Shown piece by piece: positions 44,495 through 55,971 of a stretch of 64,000 nt of DNA (its first letter is position 1; each line of letters opens with the position of its first letter). Below the pieces are notes generated by a model, which was not told the origin of the DNA, searched no databases, and saw nothing but the letters and a program-made list of their open reading frames with translations. The position numbers and the translations under genes are program-made. The DNA comes from Raffaelea ambrosiae (taxonomy: Eukaryota; Ascomycota; Sordariomycetes; Ophiostomatales; Ophiostomataceae). The stretch is taken from NCBI GenBank assembly GCA_002778195.1, contig PCDI01000001.1, positions 1,624,939 to 1,688,938 of the forward strand, in the 5' to 3' direction.

Positions 44495-45739
44495 GGCGAC
44501 GGTGTGTCTGTGGGGTGATATTAGGATAGTAGCTTGAGGCTCAATTGAGATCGACAATTGTGACTGAGATCTCCAATTGATGCCCGTCTTGGAGACAATT
44601 CTGCAGTGCGCACCCAACACGCTTCAGTCCAGCAAGGGTTGTCGTGGATACTATATATGTTTTGTGAACTCCAAAGATGGGTGGGTGAGTGAGTCGCAGA
44701 ATCAGCCGTTCCTACGTTGGCCGTCCACTTGGCCGTCAATTGCTGGAGTTGGCCGTGGCGTGGTACGATTTAGCGGGAAATGGGCACGCAAGGCTGAGAC
44801 CGGAAAGCGACCCAGGAAGAAGCAGGGACGGCCACCCGGACGTGTTTGACAGAGACAGGGAATGAAGGACGAAACCCCCGAAAAAGAAACGAAAAAAACA
44901 ATAAAAGAATGGTAAGACGTCGGACACCAAGTCCGACAATCGGCAGGACTAACACTGTCTCGACAAGACTGGGGCGGTCCGATGGTACATAGTACAATCG
45001 TATCCGAGAGCAGCCAGAGAGACCTCTGTCGAAGGATCGGCAGGCGGCCTTAGCGTCCTGCAGCTGAGAGCCAGAGACAAAGCGGCAGGGCAAACTGGCC
45101 ATCAGAAAGAGAGCCTAGAAACCAGCCAAGAAGCCCCCCAAGATAGGATGCCTCGATGCAGAAACTAAGACAGACGCACAAAGAAACAAGCATTATCGGA
45201 GAGGCAAGGCACGCAAGGCAGGGCAAGAAACGAACAGGCGAGAGAAAGTGTCCAAAATGATAAACCAAAAAACGAGGACCGCCGGCATTGCCGTGTAGGC
45301 CCCGATGCCAGTATGCCTAACAAAACACCTAGAGCGCCTTTTGGGGTGTATCCAACCAAAACTCTAATGACCATTGGCTCCATCCCCAGTGGGCAACATT
45401 GTCTAGACCCAAGTCCACACACACACACACACACATACACTGCATGAGAACGGGCTAATCGGCCTGCAGCAGCCAACATCCCTGTATCTTAACCCATATC
45501 TCTCTGATCCCCGCCAGCCTGCCCCCGGAGCAAGATCAGTCCCCGACGGAGGCGAGTAGTTGGAGCCTCGATGCGTTTTGCGCGTTGGTCCTCGCAGGTG
45601 TGCCCCGAAGAGTGCCTTCTCAGGGCTCAGTCTCCGAGCCAGGTCCTCTTCCTAGTCACACATGGGTCCGTCAGGCTGACCATGGCCGGCTCTGGCAATA
45701 TCGCATGGCCGCAATGTTGCGTCTTTCCTCGGCAACAGC
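44495..45739. other. intergenic region between the oxidase and mannosidase genes
   Basis: These 1.2 kb contain the oxidase promoter and the mannosidase 3' region. They hold an (AC)n run at 45417-45436 and one ACATAGTA word at 44987. I see no gene. Confidence 0.65.
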
Positions 45740-47777
45740 TCATCCTGCCTTGGTCAGGGTGTCCGGCGGCGGAACGGCAAATGGATGCGCCTCCGTGTTG
45801 AATACGTAGTCGTCGAGACTGTAATAGTCTGGGTCCGAAAAGATGAGATAGAGATACTTGAGTGTCTCGGCGAACCAGAAACTCTGCTGCTGTTAGTTTT
45901 TTTGCTTTTTCTTTCCTCTCCTCGCTTTTCTCTCCTCGCTTTGCTCGATTCCTTCTCTTCTCGCTTTTCTTTCTTCGCTTCGCTCGATTCCTTTCTCGTC
46001 TCGTTTTGCCACTTACCTCCATTTTATCCAACTTCTTCGTCTCCCGTTTTGTCGTCACATCCTCGATGGCTGCGTTTGCATGCCGTGTCGACGTCGACTG
46101 CTGGATCGCCAGGAACATGTCCCACGCCGCGTCCAGCAGCGACTCGTCGCCCGTGATCCGGTACAGCACAAATACACTCTCCACAGCCTCCGGTCGCAGC
46201 AGGTACCGCGAGTCGCGCACGGCTGCGAAGCCCTCCGGGCACTCGTGCAGAGCCGATGCCACATGCCCGGCCTTGGCCTTCTCCCAGATCGTCTCGTTCC
46301 ACGCGCAGCTCGCCCGGTCCGCGCCAAATCCGCGCCGGTCTTGGGCATCGGGATCCGCCTCGGCTGGTGGGCAAGGCACCATGTCAAACACCTCGGGCAT
46401 GACGCCCGTCGGGAATGCGTTGTAGGCCCAGATGCAGCCGCGGGTCAGCTTCAGACCGGCTTCCACGTCGGCCGGCCGGTCAAACAGGCGGCCGCCCAGC
46501 GCAAACATGCCGCCGGCAAAGCATGTCAGGTGCTGGCCCTCGGGGTCGTGCCGGATGGAAAAACTACTGGCCATGGCCTTGCCCGACACCAGGATGTCGT
46601 TCTTCGGGTCTTCCGGGCTCGGCACCATAGGCCGGAACAGCAGGTGCGTGCGTGCCGTGTCAGCCGCCATTGTGTACATGGAGCTGTACATTTCGTCCAG
46701 GCCGCCCAGCATCAAATGCATCTTGGGCAGATACTCGTACAGGGAGTCGGCCAGGGCGCCCAGGGTGAAGCCGGTATCGCGCGTCTCGATGCGTCCGTCC
46801 TTCTGGAGATCGAGAATGGTGGGCCACAGCCCGGGGAGGTTGGTTTTGTTCTGCACGTCCGCCAGCTGCCGTTTCACCCGGTCAATGGCGTCGTAGAAGC
46901 GCATGTCGCCGGTCATCTGGGCCACCCGCGTAAATTCGAGCGAGAACGTGCCGGCCACCGCCGCGGCCTCGTGGTTGCTGGGCGCCAGCAGTCCCTCCCA
47001 CGCGCGGTCGAAAGTCAAGAGATTGGTCGGCATGTGGTTGGGCGTGTCAAACGCCGTCAGCAGCATGTAGGCCAGTTCAAGAGCCTTGTCGCGCAGGGCG
47101 GGCAAGCCGCTCATCTCGTAGGCCGACAGGAGTCCGCCCAGGTAGCGGATGTTGGTCTCAAAGGTGTTGCAGTCCGGGCTCGTCGAGCGATCCCAGTCAA
47201 TGGTGGCTGCCGCTCGCGCAGCCTCGTCGAACTCGTCCTTGAGACCCATCATCCACAGCGTGTCCAGCGCGTCCACCAAGGTCGCGCCCCATCCACCAAA
47301 GTTGTCCGTGCCTTTCATCGTCAACGGCTGCAGCTCGTCGTAGCCCCAGGCGTGCTGCCGGTAGCTTTCCCACGACTTGCGGAACGCATTGCGCACCGTG
47401 TCGCGGCGGGCGTCCCGCACCATTTTGCTGCCGGCGTTGCCTGTTCCCGTCTTTGTCTCTTCCTTTGCTTGCTTCTTGAAGTCGAACTGGATTTGGGGCA
47501 TCTGCTTGCGCTGCCCGACTGGCAGCTGCACCAGTTTGGCGCTTTTGACGGGGTAGGCTGGCGGCCGGGTAGCCCAGCGGAAAGAGCTGCTGACGTACTG
47601 AACAGGTTCATGGGAGGCCACGGCTGGCGGCAGGGGTCGCCGAAACGGGAGGCCATCGAGTATTGGCCAGTCGCTGTCATAGAAGAAGAAAACGTAGATA
47701 ACGAGGGTGATGGTTGCGGCCACAGCGATCAAGAATCGCGGCTTGCGCTGTATGGAGATGGCGGAGAATAAAGCCAT
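45740..47777 (-). CDS. class I alpha-1,2-mannosidase (GH47), type II membrane protein
   Basis: The exons are 47777-46017 and 45883-45740, encoding 634 residues. The 133-bp intron starts GTAAGT, and splicing joins DKME to SFWFAETLKYLYLIF, the normal GH47 sequence. Residues 15-33 form one membrane anchor after a short basic cytoplasmic tail, then a stem to about 115. Catalytic-domain blocks include FRKSWESYRQHAWGYDEL, LVDALDTLWMMGL, NIRYLGGLLSAYEMSG, LADSLYEYLPKM, HLTCFAGGMFALG, LRPEAVESVF and the calcium-binding TEAHPF (Thr617). The enzyme removes alpha-1,2-mannose from N-glycans in the ER or Golgi. I cannot decide between the ER and Golgi class. The intron ends in three tandem CAGs, giving possible in-frame alternative acceptors. 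The intron contains a duplicated purine-rich segment. Confidence 0.93.
45918..45993 (-). repeat. ~38-bp duplication inside the GH47 intron
   Basis: Two diverged copies, each containing CTCGATTCC and CGCTTTTCT on the plus strand, sit head to tail inside the 133-bp intron and make up over half of it. On the transcript strand they are almost all purine. Confidence 0.75.
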
Positions 47778-50700
47778 CGTGGAAGTCGAGGCAAGTGTGC
47801 AAGGGATGGTTCAGAGAACATCCAACGATGCTCGACGCAATGCTGTCACGATGTTTTAACGACGTCTGCTGCGGATAAAGAAAAAGAAAGAGAGCCTAGA
47901 CGGCTGCTAAACAGGCCCAACAGCGCAGCAGTCAATCGACTCCGCGCTGGGCAGGACGAGGGACTATGCAGCACGCGCGGGCTGCGGCAGACAGGAGGTC
48001 CGGGAGGCGGCCGTGACAAGGAGTATTGACCATCCGAAGGGGCGTACCCAGGCGCGTCATCGGGGTGAATCCGTGTCAATGGGCGAAGGCGGGAAAAGGA
48101 GGAATCAGCAGCCGAGATCTGCAGATCTGAAAAGAAAGAAAAAAACCTAAAGCATACAGACGGCGCCGCAGGAGCTTGTCAGGGGTGACAGAAACAGAAG
48201 GAACGATAGGACGCCAGAAACAGAAGGCATGCGAAGGAAGGCGAGGGAGGCCGGGGGAAGGAGCGACCGCGGACAGGCGTCCACACACAACCTTGTTCTG
48301 TCGTGCTGTTGTCTTAAGTACAAGACAACAGAGAACAAAGAACAGTCACAACAATAAAGGCAAGAGCAGACACTCCAAAAAAAAAACGCCGGACACGAGA
48401 AGACGCGAGTAGACACAAGGACGGTCAACGAGACTTAACGAGAAGCGAAAGAAAGCAACGCGGGATCATCAAACGTCGCAACTTGTATGGTTTCACGTTC
48501 TTTTGTAGGTGCAAATACGGTCGCGGAAGACATGTGAGCTGCGTCTGGGGGAGAAGATCAAAAGAAAAGAGAGTCCCCAAACTCAGACATCCTATCAGCC
48601 CCAGGGCTGAGAAGATAGAGTGGCCAGCAAAAGGCCAGCCAACAAAAGACCTACGAGTATTCCAGGCCAAACAAAACAAACACGAAAACAACACTGGCAA
48701 GCACGGCAAGGGGCCTGCATTACAGCTACAGACGAGCAGTTGTTAGTACGCCGCCAGAATCCTTCGCTCGTATATTGATTGGGGTCCAAAAAAAAATAGG
48801 AGAGCGGCCCAGATCGACCAGAAAAATCAAGTTTTCCTGCAGCCGGGCCTGGATTTGGCCATGGATGGTTGGCTTGGTGTGATTTGGTGGTGATTTGGTG
48901 GTGGTTTGGTGTGACTGGGTCGTGTCAGGTGACTGGTATTCATTTCTGGCCATGGGTCAGGTTTTTTTTGTACATGTCTGTGTACAAATTGACGCTCTCG
49001 GAGCCTCGAGGCGAGGACTGCTCAATTATTCACACCGAGCATCGTCTCTTCCTTTTGCTTTGCATCTTTGCGTCTTGCGGTCGTCTGATTGCTTTGGGTG
49101 GTCTGAACGGTACTCCGGTTTGTGTTTTGGAGTACAGCCTCAATTAGCGGCGGGACATAAGCTTGTTGCATAGCCAGTGAGCTAGCGGGGCCGGGCCCAT
49201 TTTCACTAATACGGTGCGCCAGAGCGAGATAAGGAGCACATGGCGCGCTCATCTCCTTTTGCGAGACGGGCAACAGCGAAAGAAAGGACAGTCGGGGAAC
49301 AAAACAAAAATCGAATAACCACAAAGGGGGGATAAGGGAAGAGGAGCAAAATATACAAGAGGTGATGTTTCGCCTGCCGGGAGTAGACAGCAAGGCATTG
49401 GCAAATACCTGGCAGCGAATGGTAGCATCTTACCAGTAGTGTAGCCACAAACAGCCACAAACAGCCACAGGCGGCGATCTTCAACAACGGCTGCACATGT
49501 CGCCAAACGGATACAGTGTACATGAGAATGTAGCGTCATCCAACGGCCAAGAGTACCGATCTGACGGAAGCATTACGTTCTTCTTACCTAGTCCGGGGGC
49601 TATGATCGTGGCCATCCGGACGTAAACTGGAGCCGGCCCAACAGGAACGTGCCAACAGCATGTGGCCAAGGACTACGTAGGGCCAACAGAGGCCGAGTAT
49701 TGTATGTCCAAACTATGACGTCCTGCAGTCGTCGGGAACGGAAGAGAATATGCGCAGTCAAGGATCGTGGGAGAGTGAGATGGAACTACTAAGTGAGATG
49801 CAAGCAGAGCACTACTCGGGTACTCATCCCGATAAAGATGCGGGCTTAGAAATCAGAGATTGAAAACCAGAGACGAGAAGAGGAACAGGAAGTCTGGGAA
49901 TTTGGACAGAAATGAAAGGCTCCATGGGAACAATCGAATACTAGGCCAAACCAGCCCGGCAGACACCGTCGACGTCTATCCCAACTGCGGGACTTGTTTG
50001 TCTAGTCGCCGTTTCGCTTGGCCCATAATACCATACACCTGTCATCGTTTAGTCTCGTATGAGCGTGATAATCTTATCTTATTTGATCGCGGCCCGGCCA
50101 GAGTCGGAATACGCGCATTAGGAACCATTTTGGCCTCGTGTGGCACAGGCCTGGCCCGTCTGTTTACGCCCTTTTTACGTCAGTTGCACCCAATGCCTCC
50201 TCCACTCTGCCCCCACGCAGTTTCCTTAATACAACCCACAACGTGCCTGCCAAGACTTGCGAATTTTTTTTTTTTTCTCTCTTCCCACCTGCAGTGGACG
50301 TCCCTCCGTGTTCGCGCCGGCCAAGCCGGTAACGGAGTCGTCTTGATGGCCGCCCCCAAGAACCCAGGAGCCCAGAATCCAGAATCCCAGAATCCCAGAA
50401 TCCCAGAATCCCAGAATCCCAGAATCCCAGAATCCCAGAATCCCAGAATCCCAGAAACTCAAGAACCCGAGAACGGCAGGTGTTGCATACAGTGTGGCAT
50501 GCCCGGCTTGATATGCTTAATGCTCCCGCCAAGAACAATCCTGCAATCATCCGAGCGTCAGGCCACGCAATGATGAGCAGCAGGGCGATAGGCAGGGCGT
50601 TGGGCATGGCGAACATTTGCGTGCAGTTACTGGATGAGGAAGGAGCACACACTCGTCGCCGTCTCTTCTGGGCCACACAACATGGTCCAAACCCGCCAGT

Positions 50701-51504
50701 GACATGGTAGCTACCGACACTAGGCTCAGACCGGCCAGGTGTCCGGCAGGCTAAAGAGGGTCGGCGTGTAGCTAAAATGCTCGGCATCCACACTGCACAC
50801 ACAAAAGCCATGCAAGGTGCACTTACATAGTCACCAACCAACTACACCGTAAACATGGCTTGGATGCAACACCAGCTTCACCCGCCAGGCTTGATGACAA
50901 GAGTGTTTTGTCATCAGCCCCATCTGCTTTCAAACACATACCCAAGAAATCCCAAGACACTGCGGCGGATCTTCGGCGATGCTTGGCAGGTGGTTCTAGG
51001 GCACGCCCAGCGTAAGACGTTCCTCTTGGCCAGAACCCAGAGGACGGGAAACAAGATGAACGGTCCTGGGCAGGAGGCGCGTCTGGTGTGGCTTGCGCCG
51101 CCTTGGCACCCAGAGATGGAAAAACAGAAGAATGGCGCCAACGCAATGGGTGCAACATGGGGAGCTTTTTCCAACATGGGATTACTCGGATGACGACGGA
51201 GGGAAAAAACAAAGAAGCTGGGTTTTCCATGTGTGGGACAGCTATCCTACTCGTAGAGAGCTCGAGAGAGCACGTACTATGAACAAGTGCCCAACGTTCA
51301 AAGTATAAAGTAGAGGGAACTCTTTCCCGCCAAGGCTGATCGTCTCTTCTATTTTTTTTTCCTTCTCTCTTTTTTCTCTTTCTCTCCAGCTCTCTTGTTT
51401 GTCAGGCAAGGATAGTTCTTTTAGGAGTTTGCTTCCCCCAACTACGCCCCTTCTTCCTTACCTCTTTTCCCCATCCCCCCTATTGCCCGTCCCTCGTTGT
51501 TGCC
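47778..51504. other. intergenic region, about 3.7 kb
   Basis: I see no supported gene. A minus-strand frame and a plus-strand frame overlap near 50164-50840, but both owe their length to an 8-bp tandem repeat that has no stops. GGTGATTT-type repeats occur near 48881-48912. The last 170 bp are CT-rich and form the leader of the FMN enzyme gene. Confidence 0.6.
50371..50456 (+). repeat. 8-bp tandem repeat (CCAGAATC)n, about 10 copies
   Basis: Nearly perfect copies of CCAGAATC run for about 85 bp. The unit is not a multiple of three and the tract is outside supported genes. Confidence 0.92.
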
Positions 51505-52743
51505 ATGCGTTCGTCTATTGTTGCCTCTGCCCTGGCCGTGCTGGCCACCGGTGTCCAGGCTGCTCGTCCGTTCCTGGACGAGCCGGACACTGGCATCACG
51601 GATGCTATCACCGACCTGGCCAAGGGCGAGCTGCCCGACCTGGCGGACATGGTGGCCCTCAACGACTTCCAGTGGGCAGCCCGCAACTACCTGCCGGCGG
51701 CCAACTACACCTACTACCGCAACGGTGCCGGCGGCGAGTGGTCGTACCGCAACAACCTGGAGGTGTACAACCGCTACCGCTTCATCCCCCGGACGGTCGT
51801 CGACATCACCGGCATTGCCGACAGCATGCCGACCACCATCCTGGGCTACAACTTCTCGTCGCCCCTGTTCATCAGCCCGTGCGCGCGGGCCGACTATGCC
51901 CATCCCGATGCCGAGCTGAACATTGTCAAGGCCGCCTACAACACGAGCATTGGATACATTGTAGGTCCTCGTTGTTGTTTTTTTTGCTGCTGGTCTTTTT
52001 TTTTTTTTTTCCCTTGTCTCTAATACAACTCTCTCCAGGTCTCTGGCTTTGCCAGTCTTCCGCTCTCGGAGATTGCTGCTGCTGCCGGCCCCGACCAGAT
52101 CCTGTTCAGCCAGATCTACTTCAACAACAACGACACGTACAACACGCTGCAGATCCGCAACGCCGAGGCCGCGGGCGCCAAGGCGCTCGTGTGGGCCGTC
52201 GACTCACCCGGCAGCCCCAGCCGCCAGCGCGCCGCCCGCTTCAACGTCGGCTCGGCCAACAGCGTGCTCCTGCACAACTCGTGGGACCAGTACGCCGCGC
52301 TGGCCAAGCAGACCAAGCTGCCGCTGGTCCTCAAGGGCATCATGTCGGCCGCGGACGCACGCAAGGCCGTCGACCACGGCGTCAAGGCCATCATCCTGTC
52401 CAACCACGGCGGCCGCAACCTGGACGGCTCGCCGTCCTCGCTCGAGGTCGCCCTCGAGATCCACAACAAGGACCCCAAGATCTTCCAGCAGATCGAGGTG
52501 CTCGCCGACGGCGGCGTGCGCTACGGCACCGACGCGCTGCGGCTGCTGTCGCTGGGCGTCAAGGCGGTCGGCATCGGCCGCCCCGTCATGTTCTCCAACG
52601 TCTTTGGCGAGGCGGGCGTCACCAAGGCCATCGGCCTGCTCAAGAACGAGCTGATGTACGACGCGGCCAACCTGGGCGTCGCCGACATCCACAAGATCAA
52701 CTCGTCGTATGTTGAGTGGACCCCCAACTTCTGGTACAGCTAG
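51505..52743 (+). CDS. secreted FMN-dependent 2-hydroxy-acid dehydrogenase/oxidase
   Basis: The exons are 51505-51960 and 52039-52743, encoding 386 residues. The 78-bp intron starts GTAGGT and ends TCCAG with branch CTAAT. Residues 1-19 are a typical signal peptide ending VQA-ARPF. The rest is an FMN barrel of the lactate oxidase / flavocytochrome b2 family without a heme domain. Active-site features are QIY (Tyr179), LVLKG (Lys251), the base His275 and Arg278 in SNHGGRNLDG, and the phosphate-binding ADGGVRYGTD and GIGRP. The family's usual TVDxP strand reads AVDSP, so one FMN-contact threonine is replaced. Five N-glycosylation sequons (for example Asn67, Asn116, Asn146 and Asn183) agree with export. 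The substrate cannot be read. Relatives act on lactate, glycolate or mandelate. Confidence 0.87.
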
Positions 52744-53231
52744 AGGGAGAGCGACAGACAGAGAAGGCAGAGAAGAGAGAGAGGGTGGGGGGATTTGATC
52801 AGATAAGATTGCTGCGACCGTAGGAGTCCCCATCATACGAGGTAGCGCCGTTGCGGAACAAACCGCGGAGGTGTCACTCGTAGCCTGTACATAATACAAA
52901 AAGTCAAGAAACAAAACCGAACAGACATGGTCCACTGCGAGTGAAACATTCCACAAGTATCATGAGATAGAAAAAACCTCATGCGTCTTGTGCCCATAAT
53001 CGCACGCATTAGGAGTGTCTTTTTTCGCTAATAAACGAATACGTTATATCACGTGACTTCTAAGGAAGAGCGTAAATTGTGGGTCTTGGCGATAAGATAA
53101 ACTTTTTTTTTTGGAGAGGAACCCAATTTTCACGGCAGAAAAAAAAAAGGCATCACGATCGACGACTCTCCAAAACACACTCTCTCCGATAGGCACACAT
53201 AAGCCTACGGACTCTCTCTTACTGACTCACC
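52744..53231. other. intergenic region between the FMN enzyme and UTP11
   Basis: These 488 bp contain the FMN-gene 3' end and the UTP11 promoter. A TGACTCA lies immediately before the UTP11 ATG (53223-53229), too close to act as an ordinary upstream activator. I see no gene. Confidence 0.7.
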
Positions 53232-53784
53232 ATGTCGTCTATGAGAAACGCCGTGCAGCGGCGCTCCCATCGCGAGCGTGCCCAGCCGCTGGAGCGCAAG
53301 CGTCTGGGTCTGCTTGAGAAGCACAAGGTACGTGACTCTGGATCCAGAATTTAGGGAGTCGAAGTGGTACTCGGTTCTCGAGGATCGACTCGCCTGGGCC
53401 CCTGTCGTCTTCCTCCCGTGCTAACACGCCCTAGGACTACAGCCTCCGCGCCAAAGACTGGAACAAGAAGCAGACGGTCCTCAAGAACCTACGCCAAAAA
53501 GCCGCCGAACGCAACGAAGATGAATTCTCCTACAAGATGCTCTCTCGCAAGGGGCCCGGCAGCGCCCTGACGACGGGCACCGACGAAAAGCGCAACCGCC
53601 GCTGGATGGGCACGGTCAACGGCGACCGCGGCAACAAGTCCCTGTCCATCGAGACGGTGCGGTTCCTCAAGACGCAGGACGCGGGCTACCTGCGGACCAT
53701 GCGCAACGTGCAGGCCAAGGAGGTGCGCCAGCTGGAAGAGCGCGTGGCCGTGGCCAAGTCGTTTGTGGGGGATGTCGGTGGTGC

Positions 53785-53815
<31 letters not shown>

Positions 53816-54163
53816 AAAGTTAAGCCAAAAAGGATTGTCTTTGCCGAGACGGCCGCCGACCGGGACGAGGCCATGGAGGAGGAGGAGGAGGGAAATGACG
53901 AGGATAGTGGTGATGACGACGAGGAGGAGGTGGACGACGAAGACGACGAGGCCAGGAAAGCCCGGCATGCGCAGAGCACCAAGATCAAGCAGGCCGAGCG
54001 GCTGCAGCGGCGCCTGGTCAAGGCGCGGCGGCGGCTCAAGGCGCTGACGGACGCGGAGACGCAGCTGGACCTGCAGCGGGCGCGGATGGCCAAGACGGCG
54101 ACGGTGGACATGGTGCAGAAGAAGACGGGCAAGCGGATCAAGGTGCGGACACGGAAGCGGTGA
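53232..54163 (+). CDS. UTP11: U3 snoRNP / SSU processome protein Utp11
   Basis: The exons are 53232-53327 and 53435-54163, encoding 274 residues (family about 250-270). The 107-bp intron starts GTACGT and ends CCTAG with branch GCTAAC. Utp11 is a nucleolar component of the small-subunit processome needed for 18S rRNA maturation. Family blocks are SSMRNAVQRRSHRERAQP, LGLLEKHKDYSLRAKDWN, FSYKMLSRKGP, KSLSIETVRFLKTQDAGYL and the basic C-terminus TGKRIKVRTRKR. Between about 165 and 215 lies an acidic insert with Asp and Glu runs, more extreme than in yeast. The start is fixed by the conserved N-terminus. Confidence 0.94.
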
Positions 54164-54750
54164 AGGGGGGGGGAGGGCGGGGGCACGGGGAGCACGCCAC
54201 CGGAAGGGACCGAGAGACAAGACGACAGGCGTTCTCGCATCATTTTGTACGCATTTGGCCGGCGTTGGATTAGGCATATTCGGACAACACGAAAAAGTCC
54301 AAAAAAAAAAAAAGCAGAATAGCAAGAAAACAATACGGATTTTATCTTCTTGGGAGAAAATTTCTTTTCGAGACTGGGCCGTGACCTGCAATGCTCTGCC
54401 AACGCCAAAAGAGAAATGACCCGTCCCGAGAAAACAAGCAAGCAAATTCCATGGACAGACGGGGAAGAGCGAGAAAGAGGCAAAGTGACAAAGGCCGGAC
54501 AGTCGATCAGAACGACCAGACAGGATCCCAAGGGACCCAGCGACCAAGACAAATGATACAGGGCTGGTCCACAAGTCCAGCGCGTTCCCCGTAGCCAAGA
54601 AAAGTCCAAACAATCATGATATCCCGGCAACACCATTACATCCATCGATAGAGAAAACCACAAACAAAAAAAAAAAAATCAACCACAATTTCCCAGTCAT
54701 TGACTCATAACCTCATACCACACGCATCTTCTCACTCTCTCTTCCCCCCT
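54164..54750. other. convergent 3' region between UTP11 and the next gene
   Basis: These 587 bp are A-rich with two poly-A runs (near 54300 and 54666). I see no gene. Confidence 0.75.
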
Positions 54751-55939
54751 TTACGCGATCAGCTTCTCGCCCGTCAGACACCGGAAGACGCCGCCGACAA
54801 GGTGCAGCACCGCCCGCACCACCAGCGACAGGCACCACAGAACAAACTTGAACAGCGCCGTGATCACCCGCAGGATGAGCGGCAGCTTGTCCTTGTTGTC
54901 CTTCTTTTTCCTCTGGGCTTTCCTGGAGGAGGAGGATGTCGGGAGCCGGCTGCTGCCCGTCCGGAACGGCCGTCCAAACGACAGCCCGCCGCCGCCGCCC
55001 TCCTCCCACGCCTTGCCCGACAGGTCCACGCTCGTCTGGCTCTCAATGTCAAACTCCTCCATGCGCCGGCGCTGCTGCTGCTGCTGCTGCTTCTTCTGCT
55101 TCTTCTGCTGCTTCTTGTCCGTGGGCTGCGTCTGGCCGCCACCCGCCAGCCCGTCCACATACCGGCTCAGCCGGCTTGTGCTCCGCCCGCCGCCGCCCGC
55201 CGCGGCGCCCATGACCATGTTCACCAGCGAGCCCCGCGCCGACGACGACGAGTGGCGGCCCGCCATGCTGGACCCGCCGCCGCGGCCGTCGGCCAGCAGG
55301 GCGGCGGCGGGCAGCAGGGGGGGCGGCGGCGGCGGGGCAAAGACGTCGACCTGGGCAAACTGCTTGTCGGCGTGCGCGACCAGCACGAGGGCGGCGACGG
55401 CGACGTCGACCAGGTAGGCGGCGTCGATGTGGGCGGCGATGGCGGTGTCGACCTCGAGGTAGCCGGCGCCGGTGCCGCCCTCGCGCGTCAGGCGGGCCAG
55501 GTGCTGCGGCGACTCGACGTGCTCGAGCGTGTACGTGGTGCGGCTCCAGGCGCTGTTGCGCTCGACGGTGACGCAGAACGGCAGCGCGAGGGCGGGCAGC
55601 ACCAAAAAGTAGCTCGCCGAGTCGTCGTCCCACACCAGCCGGCAGCACTCGCGCTCGGCCATGGCGCGGCCCGCCGCGTCGCCGGGCCGCTGCAGCGCCA
55701 TGCGCGCCGCCGCCGTCGGGTACAGCAGCGCCACCAGGCCGTCGTGGGGCGGGTGCTTGCGGGACTCCTCCTCGAGCGTCGTGGCCAGCGCCTCCTGCCA
55801 GTTCTTGCTGGCGTCGCAGCGCGCCATCCGCTGGGCCCACGCCGCCGCCGTCGCCGCGTCGCCGCCGCTCATCCCGGACACGTCGAGGGCGCTGCTGTTG
55901 TTGCTGTGGGTGGCGCCGATGCCGCCGCCCGCACCTGCT

Positions 55940-55971
<32 letters not shown>

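Noticed and set aside
50371..50456. CCAGAATC array considered as a CRISPR or telomere-like repeat
   Set aside because: The units are 8 bp with no spacers, in a eukaryotic genome, and match no known telomere repeat. It is a simple satellite.
50164..50841. Opposed open frames of 225 and 237 codons
   Set aside because: Both are kept open by the stop-free 8-bp satellite and show no domain.
53223..53229. TGACTCA before UTP11 as a Gcn4/CPC1 site
   Set aside because: It lies three bases before the start codon, inside the transcript, and the gene is not an amino-acid gene. It is likely chance.
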